A stretch of DNA of 64,000 nucleotides from DASQBT01 sp963782495. GTDB lineage: Bacteria > Pseudomonadota > Gammaproteobacteria > Burkholderiales > Thiobacillaceae. The notes beneath the pieces were generated by a model. That model did no database searches. It was not told where the DNA came from and worked only from the letters and a program-made list of their open reading frames with translations. The translations under genes were made by a program, and so were the position numbers. Position 1 is the first letter of the stretch. Each line of letters begins with the position of its first letter. Where the stretch lies: NCBI GenBank assembly GCA_963782495.1, contig CAWAJU010000003.1, positions 434,001-498,000 of the forward strand, given 5' to 3'. Positions 34,287 to 43,395 of this stretch are shown piece after piece.

Positions 34287-35984
34287 CTATATCCTGCCGG
34301 TCAAGTCCACCACGCGCGAAACTTCTGCCAGAGAAGTGAGGCCCTCAAGCACGCGTCGGATGCCGTCCTCAGCCAGGGGACGATAGCCTCGTTCCATGGC
34401 TGATCGACGAATTTCATGCAGGGTCGCGTTGCGAGCCACCACCTCGTCGAGCTCGTTATCCATGCGCAGCAGTTCGATCAGGGCCATGCGCCCACGGTAG
34501 CCTTTGCCGTCGCAGGCCGGGCAGCCTGCAGCCTGGAAAATTCTGGGCTGTCCTGCCTCCTGCCATCCCAGAATCCGGGCCTCGGCATCATCGGGCGTAT
34601 AGGCTTGTTTGCACTGTGGACACAAGCGGCGCACCAGGCGCTGGGCGACAACGCCGATGATATTGCCGGCCAGAATTCCAGGCTGGATGCCAATATCCAA
34701 CAGCCTTGGAAACACGCCTAGGGCGGAATTGGTGTGCAAGGTAGTGAACACTTGGTGACCGGTCATGGCGGCCCTGAAGGCCATCTCTGCGGTCTCCTTA
34801 TCGCGGATCTCGCCGACCAGAATGATGTCAGGATCCTGACGCATGATGGAGCGTATGCCATTGGCAAAATCCAGCTTGAGGGTTTCGTTGACCGACGTTT
34901 GCCGCATCAGGGTGACCGGATACTCCACCGGGTCTTCAAGGGTCATGATGTTGACGTTATCGGTATTCAGATGGGAGAGCATTGAATACAGGGTGGTGGT
35001 CTTGCCCGAGCCGGTTGGTCCGGTAACCACGAGGATGCCTTCGGGCCTCGCCATCATCAGTTGAAGCTGTTGCAATGCCTCGCCAGTAAAGCCCATGCCC
35101 TCCAGCGGGAGGATGGACTTTTCCCGATCAAGAATCCGCAGGACGATGTTTTCTCCATGTATGCCCGGCTGGCAGGACACGCGAAAGTCGATGGGGCGCG
35201 CATTCAGCGTGAGGGACATGCGGCCATCCTGGGGCGCGCGCGTTTCTGCGATGTTCATGCCGCACATGACTTTGAGGCGCACGGCGATGCCGGGCCAGTA
35301 GGTCTTGTGCAGGCTGCGTATCTGCTCCAGCACACCGTCGATGCGGTAGCGGATGCGCAGGAAGGCGTGCTCGGGCTCAAAGTGGATGTCCGACGCGCTG
35401 CGCTTCACGGCATCCACCAGCAGCGCACCCACCAGACGGACCACGGGCTGGGTATAGCCTTCAGTCTCGTTGCCCAAACTCTGGTAATCCACTTCGCCGG
35501 TTTCGATTTCGCGCAAGATCCCGTCCAACGACAGATCAAACCCGTAAAACAGATCGGTGAATTCCAGCAACTGCGCCTCGCCTGCCAGCAAGGTGTCTAT
35601 TTCGATATGGCCGCCCAGCGAGGCTTTCAGCTGGTCCAGCGCGATCACGTTGAACATGTCGGTGGCGGCAACGGTCAGCGCGTTGCGCTCATTGTCGTAG
35701 GCGATAGGCAGCAGGCGGTGCTTGCGGGAAAAATCTTCCGGCACCATGTTGAGTGCTTCGGGGTCGGCCACCACCTGGGTCAGATCGATGCTTTGGCTGC
35801 CCATAACATGAGCGAGCTGGTCGCGGATGACGGATTCCGTCACAAAGCCCAGCGCAACAAGTTGGCGGCCGATGGGCAGCCCGGTGAGCTTCTGTTCCTT
35901 GAGTGTGATGCGAAGCTGATCGACGGTAATGAGCCCCTGGGCAACCAGGGATTCGCCCATGCGGAGTTTCTTTCTCCGCTCCAT
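34287..35984 (-). CDS. Pilus-assembly/secretion ATPase (GspE/PilB/MshE family)
   Basis: A 565-residue hexameric ATPase. The N-terminal GspE_N/MshEN domain (residues about 1-150) starts MERRKKLRMGESLVAQG and may bind cyclic di-GMP as MshE does. Walker A is GPTGSGKTTTLYS, the Asp box and Walker B (RQDPDIILVGEIRD) follow, and a tetracysteine zinc site (CPQC and CPAC) is complete, as in extension ATPases. The stop is three bases before the platform gene. Confidence 0.93.
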   Translation of the reverse strand: MERRKKLRMGESLVAQGLITVDQLRITLKEQKLTGLPIGRQLVALGFVTESVIRDQLAHVMGSQSIDLTQVVADPEALNMVPEDFSRKHRLLPIAYDNERNALTVAATDMFNVIALDQLKASLGGHIEIDTLLAGEAQLLEFTDLFYGFDLSLDGILREIETGEVDYQSLGNETEGYTQPVVRLVGALLVDAVKRSASDIHFEPEHAFLRIRYRIDGVLEQIRSLHKTYWPGIAVRLKVMCGMNIAETRAPQDGRMSLTLNARPIDFRVSCQPGIHGENIVLRILDREKSILPLEGMGFTGEALQQLQLMMARPEGILVVTGPTGSGKTTTLYSMLSHLNTDNVNIMTLEDPVEYPVTLMRQTSVNETLKLDFANGIRSIMRQDPDIILVGEIRDKETAEMAFRAAMTGHQVFTTLHTNSALGVFPRLLDIGIQPGILAGNIIGVVAQRLVRRLCPQCKQAYTPDDAEARILGWQEAGQPRIFQAAGCPACDGKGYRGRMALIELLRMDNELDEVVARNATLHEIRRSAMERGYRPLAEDGIRRVLEGLTSLAEVSRVVDLTGRI

Positions 35985-37097
35985 CTAGTGTTCTTTCAGC
36001 TGCTGAATGCGGGTTTCCGCCAGACTTCGGTTGAAACGGGTGTCTGGAGCGGCCAGCTTGATGGCGGACTCGTATTGACGCCGCGCAGCCTCGGGTTGTC
36101 GGAGGTGGTCCAGGCTGACCGCCAGATTGAACGCGTAATCCCCGTTGGAGGGCTCGCGCTTGACGGCTTCGAAGTACGCGGCCTCGGCATCCGACCAGCG
36201 TTTCTGGTCGGCATAGAGATTGCCAAGAGCATAGAACAGGTAGGCGCTCGGAGCTTGCTGAATCTGGGATCTTAATTGCGACTCGGCGGCCACATCGTCG
36301 GTGGTGCCCAGCGCATCAAGCAGCGCCGCTTGGGCGATTGCATTGCGTGGATCCACATCGAGCACTTGCTGATAGAGACGGACACTTTCTGCGCGACGGC
36401 CCTGAACCATGGCAATTGCCGCCAGCCCCAGCAAGGCATCCGGGTTCCTGTCGCGGCTGGCAACCCGGGTATAGATCTGCCGCGCCTCTTCAAGGTCGCC
36501 CGTCTGGTAGGCCCGGTATGCAGCGTCGAGTTCGCTCGGGTGCGTTGTGTCTTGCAGGGTAGGCGGCGCTTGCAGCGGGGGTGAAACGGCCGGACGGGTT
36601 CGAGCCACAGAGTGTGCGTGCCTTGGGGCTGCGCCAGATAATGGAACTGCGAGACCGTGGGGCGCGCCCGGCAAGACTGAACCTGGTGCAGGGGAAGTCG
36701 GCGCCCGGGAGATTTGTGCCGGCGCAATGGTCGGGGGTGAAATGGGCCGTGGCGCCTCTGCCGGCTGCACCACGCGCGCGACCTGAGGGTGAGGGGCGGG
36801 CGTCGCGAGCACCGCAGGCTGGCTGATCGCCAGGTAAACATAAATGCCATAGCCGATTGCGACCAACAGGGCGATCAGCGCTGCCGCGGGCACCAGTCCC
36901 AAGCGGGGCAGGCCCAGCCCCGCTCCCGGGCGTTTGGCGGGCAAGACAGCATCCGCGTCGTTGTCATTGGGCTGCACCCATTCGCGCCGCACCGAGAAGG
37001 GAGTGTCGATGGGCGCGAGATCCAGACTGTCGTCCCCGGCGGCAGGTTTGTCGGATCCCTGCTCAGCCTGCTTGAGCGCCTTGAGCAGCAGACTCAT
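35985..37097 (-). CDS. TPR pilus-biogenesis protein (MshN-like)
   Basis: A 370-residue protein. A cytoplasmic leader precedes a membrane helix at about residues 68-92, then a proline-rich linker and four or five TPRs in the C-terminal half (PDALLGLAAIAMVQGRRAES and WSDAEAAYFEAVKREPSNGD). The order secretin-TPR-ATPase-platform matches mshL-N-E-G. The TPR region probably helps secretin assembly. Confidence 0.78.
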   Translation of the reverse strand: MSLLLKALKQAEQGSDKPAAGDDSLDLAPIDTPFSVRREWVQPNDNDADAVLPAKRPGAGLGLPRLGLVPAAALIALLVAIGYGIYVYLAISQPAVLATPAPHPQVARVVQPAEAPRPISPPTIAPAQISRAPTSPAPGSVLPGAPHGLAVPLSGAAPRHAHSVARTRPAVSPPLQAPPTLQDTTHPSELDAAYRAYQTGDLEEARQIYTRVASRDRNPDALLGLAAIAMVQGRRAESVRLYQQVLDVDPRNAIAQAALLDALGTTDDVAAESQLRSQIQQAPSAYLFYALGNLYADQKRWSDAEAAYFEAVKREPSNGDYAFNLAVSLDHLRQPEAARRQYESAIKLAAPDTRFNRSLAETRIQQLKEH

Positions 37098-38896
37098 GGT
37101 GTGGCCCTGGCGCCTATCGGCAACAGGCGCTCGAAACGGCGTCGGTCATCATTGGAGAGCGTGCCATCGGCCACGATGGTGGGGCGCAGGAAGATAACCA
37201 GTTCAGTCTGATCAGTTTGCCTCTCATGCTGGCCAAACAAGGCACCAATGCCTTCCGGACGTGAGAGGACCGGCAAGCCATCCCGGGCCCCGCTGCTGTC
37301 GTCCTGGATCAGGCCGCCCAGAATGATGGTTTGCCCGCTGCGCACCTGGAGCAGGGATTCCATCTCGCGCACCTGGATGATCGGCACCTTGTTGCTGATA
37401 TTGAGCCCGCCTTCCTTCAACTGTGGGTTGGGGTCGTCAGCGTCACCTACCTTGCGGGTGATGGTGGGACGCACGGTCAGACTCACCTGCCCGGTGTCGC
37501 TGATCTGCGGCGTTACCGACATGACTACGCCTACCGGCAAGGTGTGGGCCTCAGTGGTGACCGTTGCAGGAGTCAACACAGTTCCGTTTGACGTTAAGGT
37601 CGCCTGACCCACATTGATTGAGAAATACACCAGGTTGTCGACCACCTTGAGTAGGGCAGTCTGATTGTTCAGCGCCATCAGCTTGGGACTCGACAGGACC
37701 TTGGTCTTGCCGAATGACTCCAGCAAATCAATCGTCGACTTGAAATCCCACTTGTCATTGTTGGTGTAGGCAATGGAGTAGAAGGGCTGCAATTGATTGG
37801 CGAGATTGGTGGCGCCTATGCCGGAGCCGACGGTGTTGACGGCCCAACCAGTCGCGCCGGAAGCCAGGCTCTGCCAGTTGATTCCAGCGCGATATTGATC
37901 CTTCAGCGTGACCTCGACGATGGTGGCCTCGATCATCACCTGGCGTTGACTGGCATTTGAAACCTTGTCGAGAAATTCCTCGATCAGCCTCTGCTGGCGC
38001 TCGTTGGCGAACACCGATACGGTTCCCGCGACGGAATTGACGATGACCTCGCGCTCGCTGTCGCCGGGTTGCGGCGGCGTGCTTTGCTGCAGCGCTGCAC
38101 GCAACAGCTCCTGGTTTCTTGTCGAAGACAGCGAGGCTTTGTCGTTATCCCTGAGCTCGACCTGGACTCGGTTGGATTCCGCAATCGCCGCACGCTCTTC
38201 AGCCTTCTTTTGCTCTGCCTTGGTGGCATACAGGATGTTGACAATGTTGTCCTTGAGGACGGCCCAATAATCGTTGCTGGAGGTCGTGGTGACATTGGTA
38301 TTCGAATTGTTGCCGCTCGATGCGGCGTTGCCCCCGGATATGGTGCTGCCGGTGCCGGTCGCAGCAATTTGCGAGGCGACCCCTATGGTGGAACTGGTGT
38401 TGCGCGACAGGTTGACGTAGTTGACCCTGTACGTCTTCAAATACGGAGTATCCGGCATGATGCTGATGGTTGCGCCGTCCATGACATAGCGCAGGTCGGC
38501 TTGTCTTGCGATGCGATCAAGTATTGCTGGGAAGGGTTCGTTGACTGCATTGAGCGAGATCTGGCCACTGATGCCCGGATGAATGTCGATGTTGCGCTTT
38601 GTATCCCGCGCGATGGAGAACAGCAACTCCTTGACCGGCACATCGTTGACTACGATGGTGTACGTGGGGGTGGCGGGGCTGGACCGCGGAACGGGCACAT
38701 AAGGCGCGGCTCTTACCGGCTCAGGTGGCGCTGATTCCACCTTGTCCACCGTAGCCTCCTGCTGGATGTGTTCGGGGGAGGGTTTTATGGGCTGGAAAGG
38801 CGCACAGGCGGTCAGCGCAATGAGACTCAGCGCGACGACGAGGTCGCCAAGCGCCTTTATGAGCTTGACCCGCAGGGCGCAGGGAACAAAAGGCAT
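37094..38896 (-). CDS. Secretin (GspD/PilQ/MshL family)
   Basis: About 600 residues. The start at 38894-38896 gives a normal lipoprotein signal ending LIALTAC; a GTG at 38950 overlapping the upstream stop is an alternative. A STN/N0-type domain (LLFSIARDTKRNIDIHPGIS) precedes an Asn/Ser/Thr-rich loop. The secretin barrel domain follows, with VPIIQVREMESLLQVRSGQT and ILGGLIQDD near the C-terminus. It forms the outer-membrane pore of the pilus or secretion machine. The 3' end overlaps the TPR gene. Confidence 0.92.
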   Translation of the reverse strand: MPFVPCALRVKLIKALGDLVVALSLIALTACAPFQPIKPSPEHIQQEATVDKVESAPPEPVRAAPYVPVPRSSPATPTYTIVVNDVPVKELLFSIARDTKRNIDIHPGISGQISLNAVNEPFPAILDRIARQADLRYVMDGATISIMPDTPYLKTYRVNYVNLSRNTSSTIGVASQIAATGTGSTISGGNAASSGNNSNTNVTTTSSNDYWAVLKDNIVNILYATKAEQKKAEERAAIAESNRVQVELRDNDKASLSSTRNQELLRAALQQSTPPQPGDSEREVIVNSVAGTVSVFANERQQRLIEEFLDKVSNASQRQVMIEATIVEVTLKDQYRAGINWQSLASGATGWAVNTVGSGIGATNLANQLQPFYSIAYTNNDKWDFKSTIDLLESFGKTKVLSSPKLMALNNQTALLKVVDNLVYFSINVGQATLTSNGTVLTPATVTTEAHTLPVGVVMSVTPQISDTGQVSLTVRPTITRKVGDADDPNPQLKEGGLNISNKVPIIQVREMESLLQVRSGQTIILGGLIQDDSSGARDGLPVLSRPEGIGALFGQHERQTDQTELVIFLRPTIVADGTLSNDDRRRFERLLPIGARATP

Positions 38897-38946
38897 CAAG
38901 AAGATCCTCGATCTGGCAGCGACGGGATACCACCTGACAAGATTGT

Positions 38947-40287
38947 TCACGATGGATCCTTCTGGTTAGGATCGGCAAGAGATCGGCGAATCTTTCCCAC
39001 CGAACGCACATATGGGCAGGTAGCACGCAGTGCTTGCGGCAGGTTCGCCAGGACCGCCTCTGCCAAGCCGAGCTGACTGAATTTCCCTGCCACGACCGTC
39101 CATCGTGTTCCAGTCGCAGTAGCAGCTGGAAAAACCCGCAACGGCTTGGGAATGGTCAAGGTGGCTAAGCCTTCAACAAAAGCGAATGCATCCACTGCAT
39201 CTCTGGCCGCATAAAGTTGAATGACCAAAGTGCCGGGTGCGGCCTTGTCTAACCAAGCCAGTGTCTCTGTGGCCAGGCGTTCGGCGGGCGGCACCATCGC
39301 GGGTACGGGCGCAGACAAGACCGATGCAGAGGGGCGAGGCGAGACAAGCCGTGGAGCGGCTTGCGCAAGCGTAGCGGTGCTGCCAAGGCCCAGCCAAGCC
39401 AGGTAGCTCATTAGCCCCAACCCTGCTGCCACGCCCATCGCGACCCAAACCCAGTTCAACTTGCGTCGCGCATTTGGCTGAGTGAGTTCAGCATCATTGG
39501 CAGCGGCTTCCACGTGGGCGCGGGATAGATTGTGGGTCTGGTCGCCGTAAGCGGCCAGCAACGTCTTATCCGCAAGGATATTGATGCGCCGCCCAAGTCC
39601 CCCAGAAAAGCGGGTGATGGCTTTGATGGTCTTGGCATTGAACAAGTCCGGACCGCGGTAGCCGGCGGCCGCCAGCCGAGTGTGCAAGTAGGCTGGCACG
39701 GTCTCCGCCGGTAGCGGATCCAGATGCAGGTTCAAGGTAATACGGTCCTTGAACTGACGGATGCGAGGGTTAACCAGCAATTCATCCAGTTCGGGCTGGC
39801 CGAATAGCACGATTTGAAGGAGCTTGTCGCGGGCAGTTTCAAGATTGGTCAGCAGCCTCAGGAATTCGAGGCCTTCGAGCGCCATGCCCTGGGCCTCCTC
39901 AACCAGGACCACCACCCGGCGTCCCTCTCGGTGTTTGTCCATCAGCAGACGGTTCAACTGCTCCAGCATGGCCTGACGACTCACTGCGGGCCCCGGGTTG
40001 ACGCCCAGATCAGTAAAAAGGGCGGCAAGCATCTCATCCGGCGATAGCGTGGGATTGGCCAGATAGACGCTGTCAACAGTTTCGGGCAAGCGGTTCAGCA
40101 GCATCCGAAGCAACATGGTCTTGCCGCTGCCTACTTCGCCAACTACCTTGATCAGGCCTTCTCCATGGCTGAGTGCATACACCAGCGCGTCGAGGATTTC
40201 CCCGCGCTGGGCTCCAGGAAACCAGAAGTCCGTGTCGGGTGTGATGCGGAAGGGCGCGGCTTTTAGTCCGAAGAATTCCAGATACAT
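38947..40287 (-). CDS. ExeA/MshM-like AAA ATPase with SPOR-like tail
   Basis: A 446-residue protein. The cytoplasmic AAA domain begins MYLEFFGLKAAPFRITPD, typical of ExeA/MshM, with Walker A GEVGSGKT and Walker B VVVLVEEAQ. A membrane helix lies at about 282-305, followed by a periplasmic tail with GTLVIQLYAA and RWTVVAGKFS, resembling a SPOR peptidoglycan-binding domain. It may help the secretin pass the cell wall. The stop overlaps the possible GTG start of the secretin gene. Confidence 0.87.
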   Translation of the reverse strand: MYLEFFGLKAAPFRITPDTDFWFPGAQRGEILDALVYALSHGEGLIKVVGEVGSGKTMLLRMLLNRLPETVDSVYLANPTLSPDEMLAALFTDLGVNPGPAVSRQAMLEQLNRLLMDKHREGRRVVVLVEEAQGMALEGLEFLRLLTNLETARDKLLQIVLFGQPELDELLVNPRIRQFKDRITLNLHLDPLPAETVPAYLHTRLAAAGYRGPDLFNAKTIKAITRFSGGLGRRINILADKTLLAAYGDQTHNLSRAHVEAAANDAELTQPNARRKLNWVWVAMGVAAGLGLMSYLAWLGLGSTATLAQAAPRLVSPRPSASVLSAPVPAMVPPAERLATETLAWLDKAAPGTLVIQLYAARDAVDAFAFVEGLATLTIPKPLRVFPAATATGTRWTVVAGKFSQLGLAEAVLANLPQALRATCPYVRSVGKIRRSLADPNQKDPS

Positions 40288-40302
40288 CGGCTTGGACCTG
40301 TA

Positions 40303-41733
40303 TTATTCACTGCCGTAGGTCTGCATCCGGCTGTAAAGGGTGGTTCGGTTGATTCCCAGCATCTTTGCGGCCTGTGAGAGATTGCCATTGGTCATGTTGA
40401 GTGCCGCCTCCACATAGGCTTTTTCCCATTGCCGCAGGGTCGCGTCCAGATTGAAATTGGCCAGCGTCTGCAATTGCTTGCGGGCGGTATCGATAAGCGC
40501 CTTGGCGTCGTTGGGCATGAGGATTTCCTGTGGATACGCCAGGTCCGTGTCCAACTCGGCTTCCAACTGCTCCGTGCTTACCGTCATGCCGGGATATTTG
40601 GTCGTCAGGCGGATGACAATATTGCGCAGTTCCCGCACGTTGCCTGGGAAATGGTAATCGGCCCATATGTGGCTGGACCGGTCGTCCAGATGGAAAGGCT
40701 TGCAGTGCGCTTCGCGGGCGTAGAAATCGCGGAAATGATCTAGCAGGCGCACCTTGTCCTGGCCCATTTCACGCAGTGGCGGCACCGAGATGCCGAATAC
40801 GGACAGACGATGATACAGGTCGGCACGAAAGCGTCCCGCCTTGATTTCGGCGCGCAGATCCCGGTTGGTCGCGGCAACTACCCTGGCATTGGAAAAACGC
40901 GGCTGGGTCTCGCCCACGCGCTGGAATTCGCCGTTTTCCATCACCCGAAGCAGCTTGGCCTGCAGTTCAAGGGGCAATTCGCCTATTTCATCAAGGAACA
41001 GGGTGCCACCCTCTGCCTCTTCAAAATAACCTGGTCGAGAGCTGTTGGCACCGGTAAAGGCGCCCTTGGCGTAGCCAAACAGGGTAGGTTCCACCAAGTT
41101 CGGCGAGATCGCGGCGCAGTTGAGGGCTAGGTAGGGTTTGCCTGAACGGGGAGAGAGCAGGTGCAGGCCGGAGGCTACTTTTTCCTTCCCGCTGCCCGAT
41201 TCACCCTCTATCAGAACCGGAAATGGCGCGGCGGCATATTGCTGAATTTGCTGGCGTAGCTTGTCCATCACCGGGCTTTCTCCAACGATTCCGGAGTCTT
41301 TGGCGGCGGGTGTTGCCTTGTCGGCGCTGCGTTCCGCATCCTGGATCATCAAGGCGTTGAACAGCATGGATTTGAGTCGGTCCGGCTCGCAGGGCTTGGC
41401 AACGAAATCAATGGCGCCCAAGGCGCGAGCATGGCGGGCGTTGGCCTCGTCGCTTTGGCCGGACAGCACCAATATCTTGATGCTGGGCGAAATGCCCAAC
41501 AAATCCGAGATCAGCGCAAAGCCCTCGTCCGGCTTATGGGGTTGGGGTGGCAAACCCAAGTCCACCAAGGCCAATTGCGGGGGCACGTCCATCTGGGTCA
41601 GCACGCTCTTGACCTGGGCTCGTGAGTCAGCAGCAATGACCTGGAAATCCTTGCCCAGAACAAAGCTGAGGGTGTCAGAAATCAAAGGGTCGTCATCAAC
41701 GATCAAGAGAACCGGTTTTTCGGCTTGAGCCAC
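40303..41733 (-). CDS. Sigma-54-dependent response regulator (PrsR/NtrC-like)
   Basis: A 476-residue regulator. The receiver domain has D58 in LVDLGLP as phosphoacceptor. The AAA+ domain has Walker A GESGSGKE, the sigma-54 contact loop GAFTGA (intact) and GTLFLDEIGELPL. The C-terminal Fis-type helix-turn-helix is NLSQAAKMLGINRTTLYSRM. It can activate RpoN promoters such as the one before the left prepilin. It is encoded 16 bases upstream of the ExeA-like gene, so it may be in the pilus operon. The kinase at 27973-29715 is its likely partner. Confidence 0.92.
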   Translation of the reverse strand: MAQAEKPVLLIVDDDPLISDTLSFVLGKDFQVIAADSRAQVKSVLTQMDVPPQLALVDLGLPPQPHKPDEGFALISDLLGISPSIKILVLSGQSDEANARHARALGAIDFVAKPCEPDRLKSMLFNALMIQDAERSADKATPAAKDSGIVGESPVMDKLRQQIQQYAAAPFPVLIEGESGSGKEKVASGLHLLSPRSGKPYLALNCAAISPNLVEPTLFGYAKGAFTGANSSRPGYFEEAEGGTLFLDEIGELPLELQAKLLRVMENGEFQRVGETQPRFSNARVVAATNRDLRAEIKAGRFRADLYHRLSVFGISVPPLREMGQDKVRLLDHFRDFYAREAHCKPFHLDDRSSHIWADYHFPGNVRELRNIVIRLTTKYPGMTVSTEQLEAELDTDLAYPQEILMPNDAKALIDTARKQLQTLANFNLDATLRQWEKAYVEAALNMTNGNLSQAAKMLGINRTTLYSRMQTYGSE

Positions 41734-41849
41734 AATTTTTCCTCAGGTTGGAAGAGCATGATGCACCTTCCGGTTATCGACATCTAATATGTCAGGCTTT
41801 ATGGGTCAGCTGTCATTTTTTCGACATTGTGCCAGAGTCGATCGGGATT

Positions 41850-42581
41850 TCAATTCGCCGACGGACGGATATATTGTAAAAAGGCCAATTCCAGGGTCTC
41901 CTGTCTGGCCTCTTGGCGACAGGCTGCTGGAGAACCCTCAAATCGGACACGGCCCGCATGCAGAATCACGAATTGGGCGACAAGTTGATCCATGCCCTCG
42001 AACAAGTGGGTTGAGAACAACAGGCAACCCCCTTGCTGAACATAAGCCGCCATGGCGGTACGCAGGCCCTGGCGGGCTTCAGGGTCGAGGCCGGAAAAGG
42101 GTTCATCCATCAGCAGCAGCGGTCGGCTGGTGGCGAGAATAGCGGCAAGGCCAAGCTTCTGGGCCGTCCCTTTGGACAACTTGCGTACCGGCTGACCAAG
42201 CAGGGCAGGGTCTAGGCAAAGCGACTGGAGCAGTTCGCTGGTCGGCGCCTGGCGCACCCCGCACAAGGCCAGATAGTAATGCAAGTATTCCTGACCAGTG
42301 AGGTAATGCGGTGGGCTGAAGCGCTCGGGCAGGAACGCAAGCTGCTGGCGGCCATGCACGCTGGAAAGGGCCGAACCGAAGAGGGTGACGCTGCCCTTGT
42401 CTGGAGCAAGCAGGCCAGCAAGACAACGCAATAGCGTGGACTTGCCCGCACCATTTCCGCCCGCGAGGGCGACACATTGGCCGGCCTCCAACCTCAGATC
42501 AATGGGGCCCAGAGTGAATTTCCCCAGTTGATGGTGGAGGCCTTCAACTGCCAAGGGAACGATAATGGGGACTAATATCAT
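41850..42581 (-). CDS. ABC transporter ATP-binding protein
   Basis: A 243-residue ATPase. Walker A is GGNGAGKST, the signature is the variant LSKGTAQKLGLA and Walker B is LLLMDEPFSGLD. It is transcribed toward the response-regulator gene. There is no permease next to it; the orphan permease at 27143-27910 is the best candidate, which would mean one exporter split across the pilus locus. The unusual signature (KGTAQ instead of GGQ) is typical of the ABC-2 NosF/CcmA-like class. Confidence 0.85.
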   Translation of the reverse strand: MILVPIIVPLAVEGLHHQLGKFTLGPIDLRLEAGQCVALAGGNGAGKSTLLRCLAGLLAPDKGSVTLFGSALSSVHGRQQLAFLPERFSPPHYLTGQEYLHYYLALCGVRQAPTSELLQSLCLDPALLGQPVRKLSKGTAQKLGLAAILATSRPLLLMDEPFSGLDPEARQGLRTAMAAYVQQGGCLLFSTHLFEGMDQLVAQFVILHAGRVRFEGSPAACRQEARQETLELAFLQYIRPSAN

Positions 42582-42749
42582 TGAAGTGGGCTTTAGTCAC
42601 ACAACTGGCAGTTTAATCATCACAGACGGACTAAGGGTATCGGGCTCTTAGACTGAGCGGTTGATCTGGCTTTATGTGCTCGATTTTCCGCCCGGTGCTG
42701 CCTTGGCTGATTGCTTTTTTTGAAATTGCTTATGGCAGGGATAATTCAT

Positions 42750-43382
42750 ATGCTCACTTTTCTGGAAATCCCTGCTCAGGAGACTGAGAGAGGGGTAATT
42801 ATCTGGCTGCATGGCCTCGGGGCCGACAGCGGTGACCTCGAACCGGTTGCGCAAATGCTGAACCTGCCGCAACTGCGGCATATCCTGCCCGATGCTCCGG
42901 TACGGCCGGTGACCGTCGTTGGCGGCATGGCCATGCGTGCTTGGTATGACATCGCGGGCGCTAATATCTCGGCTGGACCGGAAGATAGTGCGGGAATGAT
43001 CGCCTCGGCTGACGCGGTGGCAGAATTGGCGGCCGGCAAGGTGGCACCCGAAACGCCATTGCTGGTGATCGGATTTTCCCAAGGGGGCGTAATCGCTCTG
43101 ATTCTGGGACTGAAGCGCCTCGCGCGGACGATGGGAATTGGGGTGTTATCCGCTTATATGCCGCAGTTTTTGAAGAATGAACCATGGTATAGGCCGGCAC
43201 TGTTCATGGCCCATGGTGCTGGGGATACAGTGATATTGCCGGAGTGGGGCCGGGCGTCGAGGCAATGGCTCGAACAAGGTGGTTGTTCAGTAACTTGGCG
43301 GGAATACCCAATGGCCCACGCAATATGTCAGCAGGAGATAGAGGATCTGGTCCTCTGGATTCAAGCTACGCTGGACTGGTGA
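42750..43382 (+). CDS. Carboxylesterase/phospholipase, alpha/beta hydrolase
   Basis: A 210-residue serine hydrolase of the EstB/acyl-protein-thioesterase group. GFSQGG is the nucleophile elbow, GDTV contains the catalytic Asp, and AHAICQQE the catalytic His. IIWLHGLGADSGDL forms the oxyanion region. The ATG at 42750 is chosen with AGGG upstream; a longer frame begins only at a TTG. The natural substrate is unknown. Confidence 0.88.
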   Translation: MLTFLEIPAQETERGVIIWLHGLGADSGDLEPVAQMLNLPQLRHILPDAPVRPVTVVGGMAMRAWYDIAGANISAGPEDSAGMIASADAVAELAAGKVAPETPLLVIGFSQGGVIALILGLKRLARTMGIGVLSAYMPQFLKNEPWYRPALFMAHGAGDTVILPEWGRASRQWLEQGGCSVTWREYPMAHAICQQEIEDLVLWIQATLDW

Positions 43383-43395
43383 TGTCCGAGAAGAC

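Noticed and set aside
35061..36275. A 404-residue open frame on the plus strand
   Set aside because: Antisense to the GspE-like ATPase and part of the TPR gene; a shadow of GC-rich coding sequence.
27973..41733. A PEP-CTERM/exosortase locus controlled by PrsK/PrsR
   Set aside because: No exosortase, PEP-CTERM protein or exopolysaccharide gene is present; the genes between the regulators are pilus/secretion genes.
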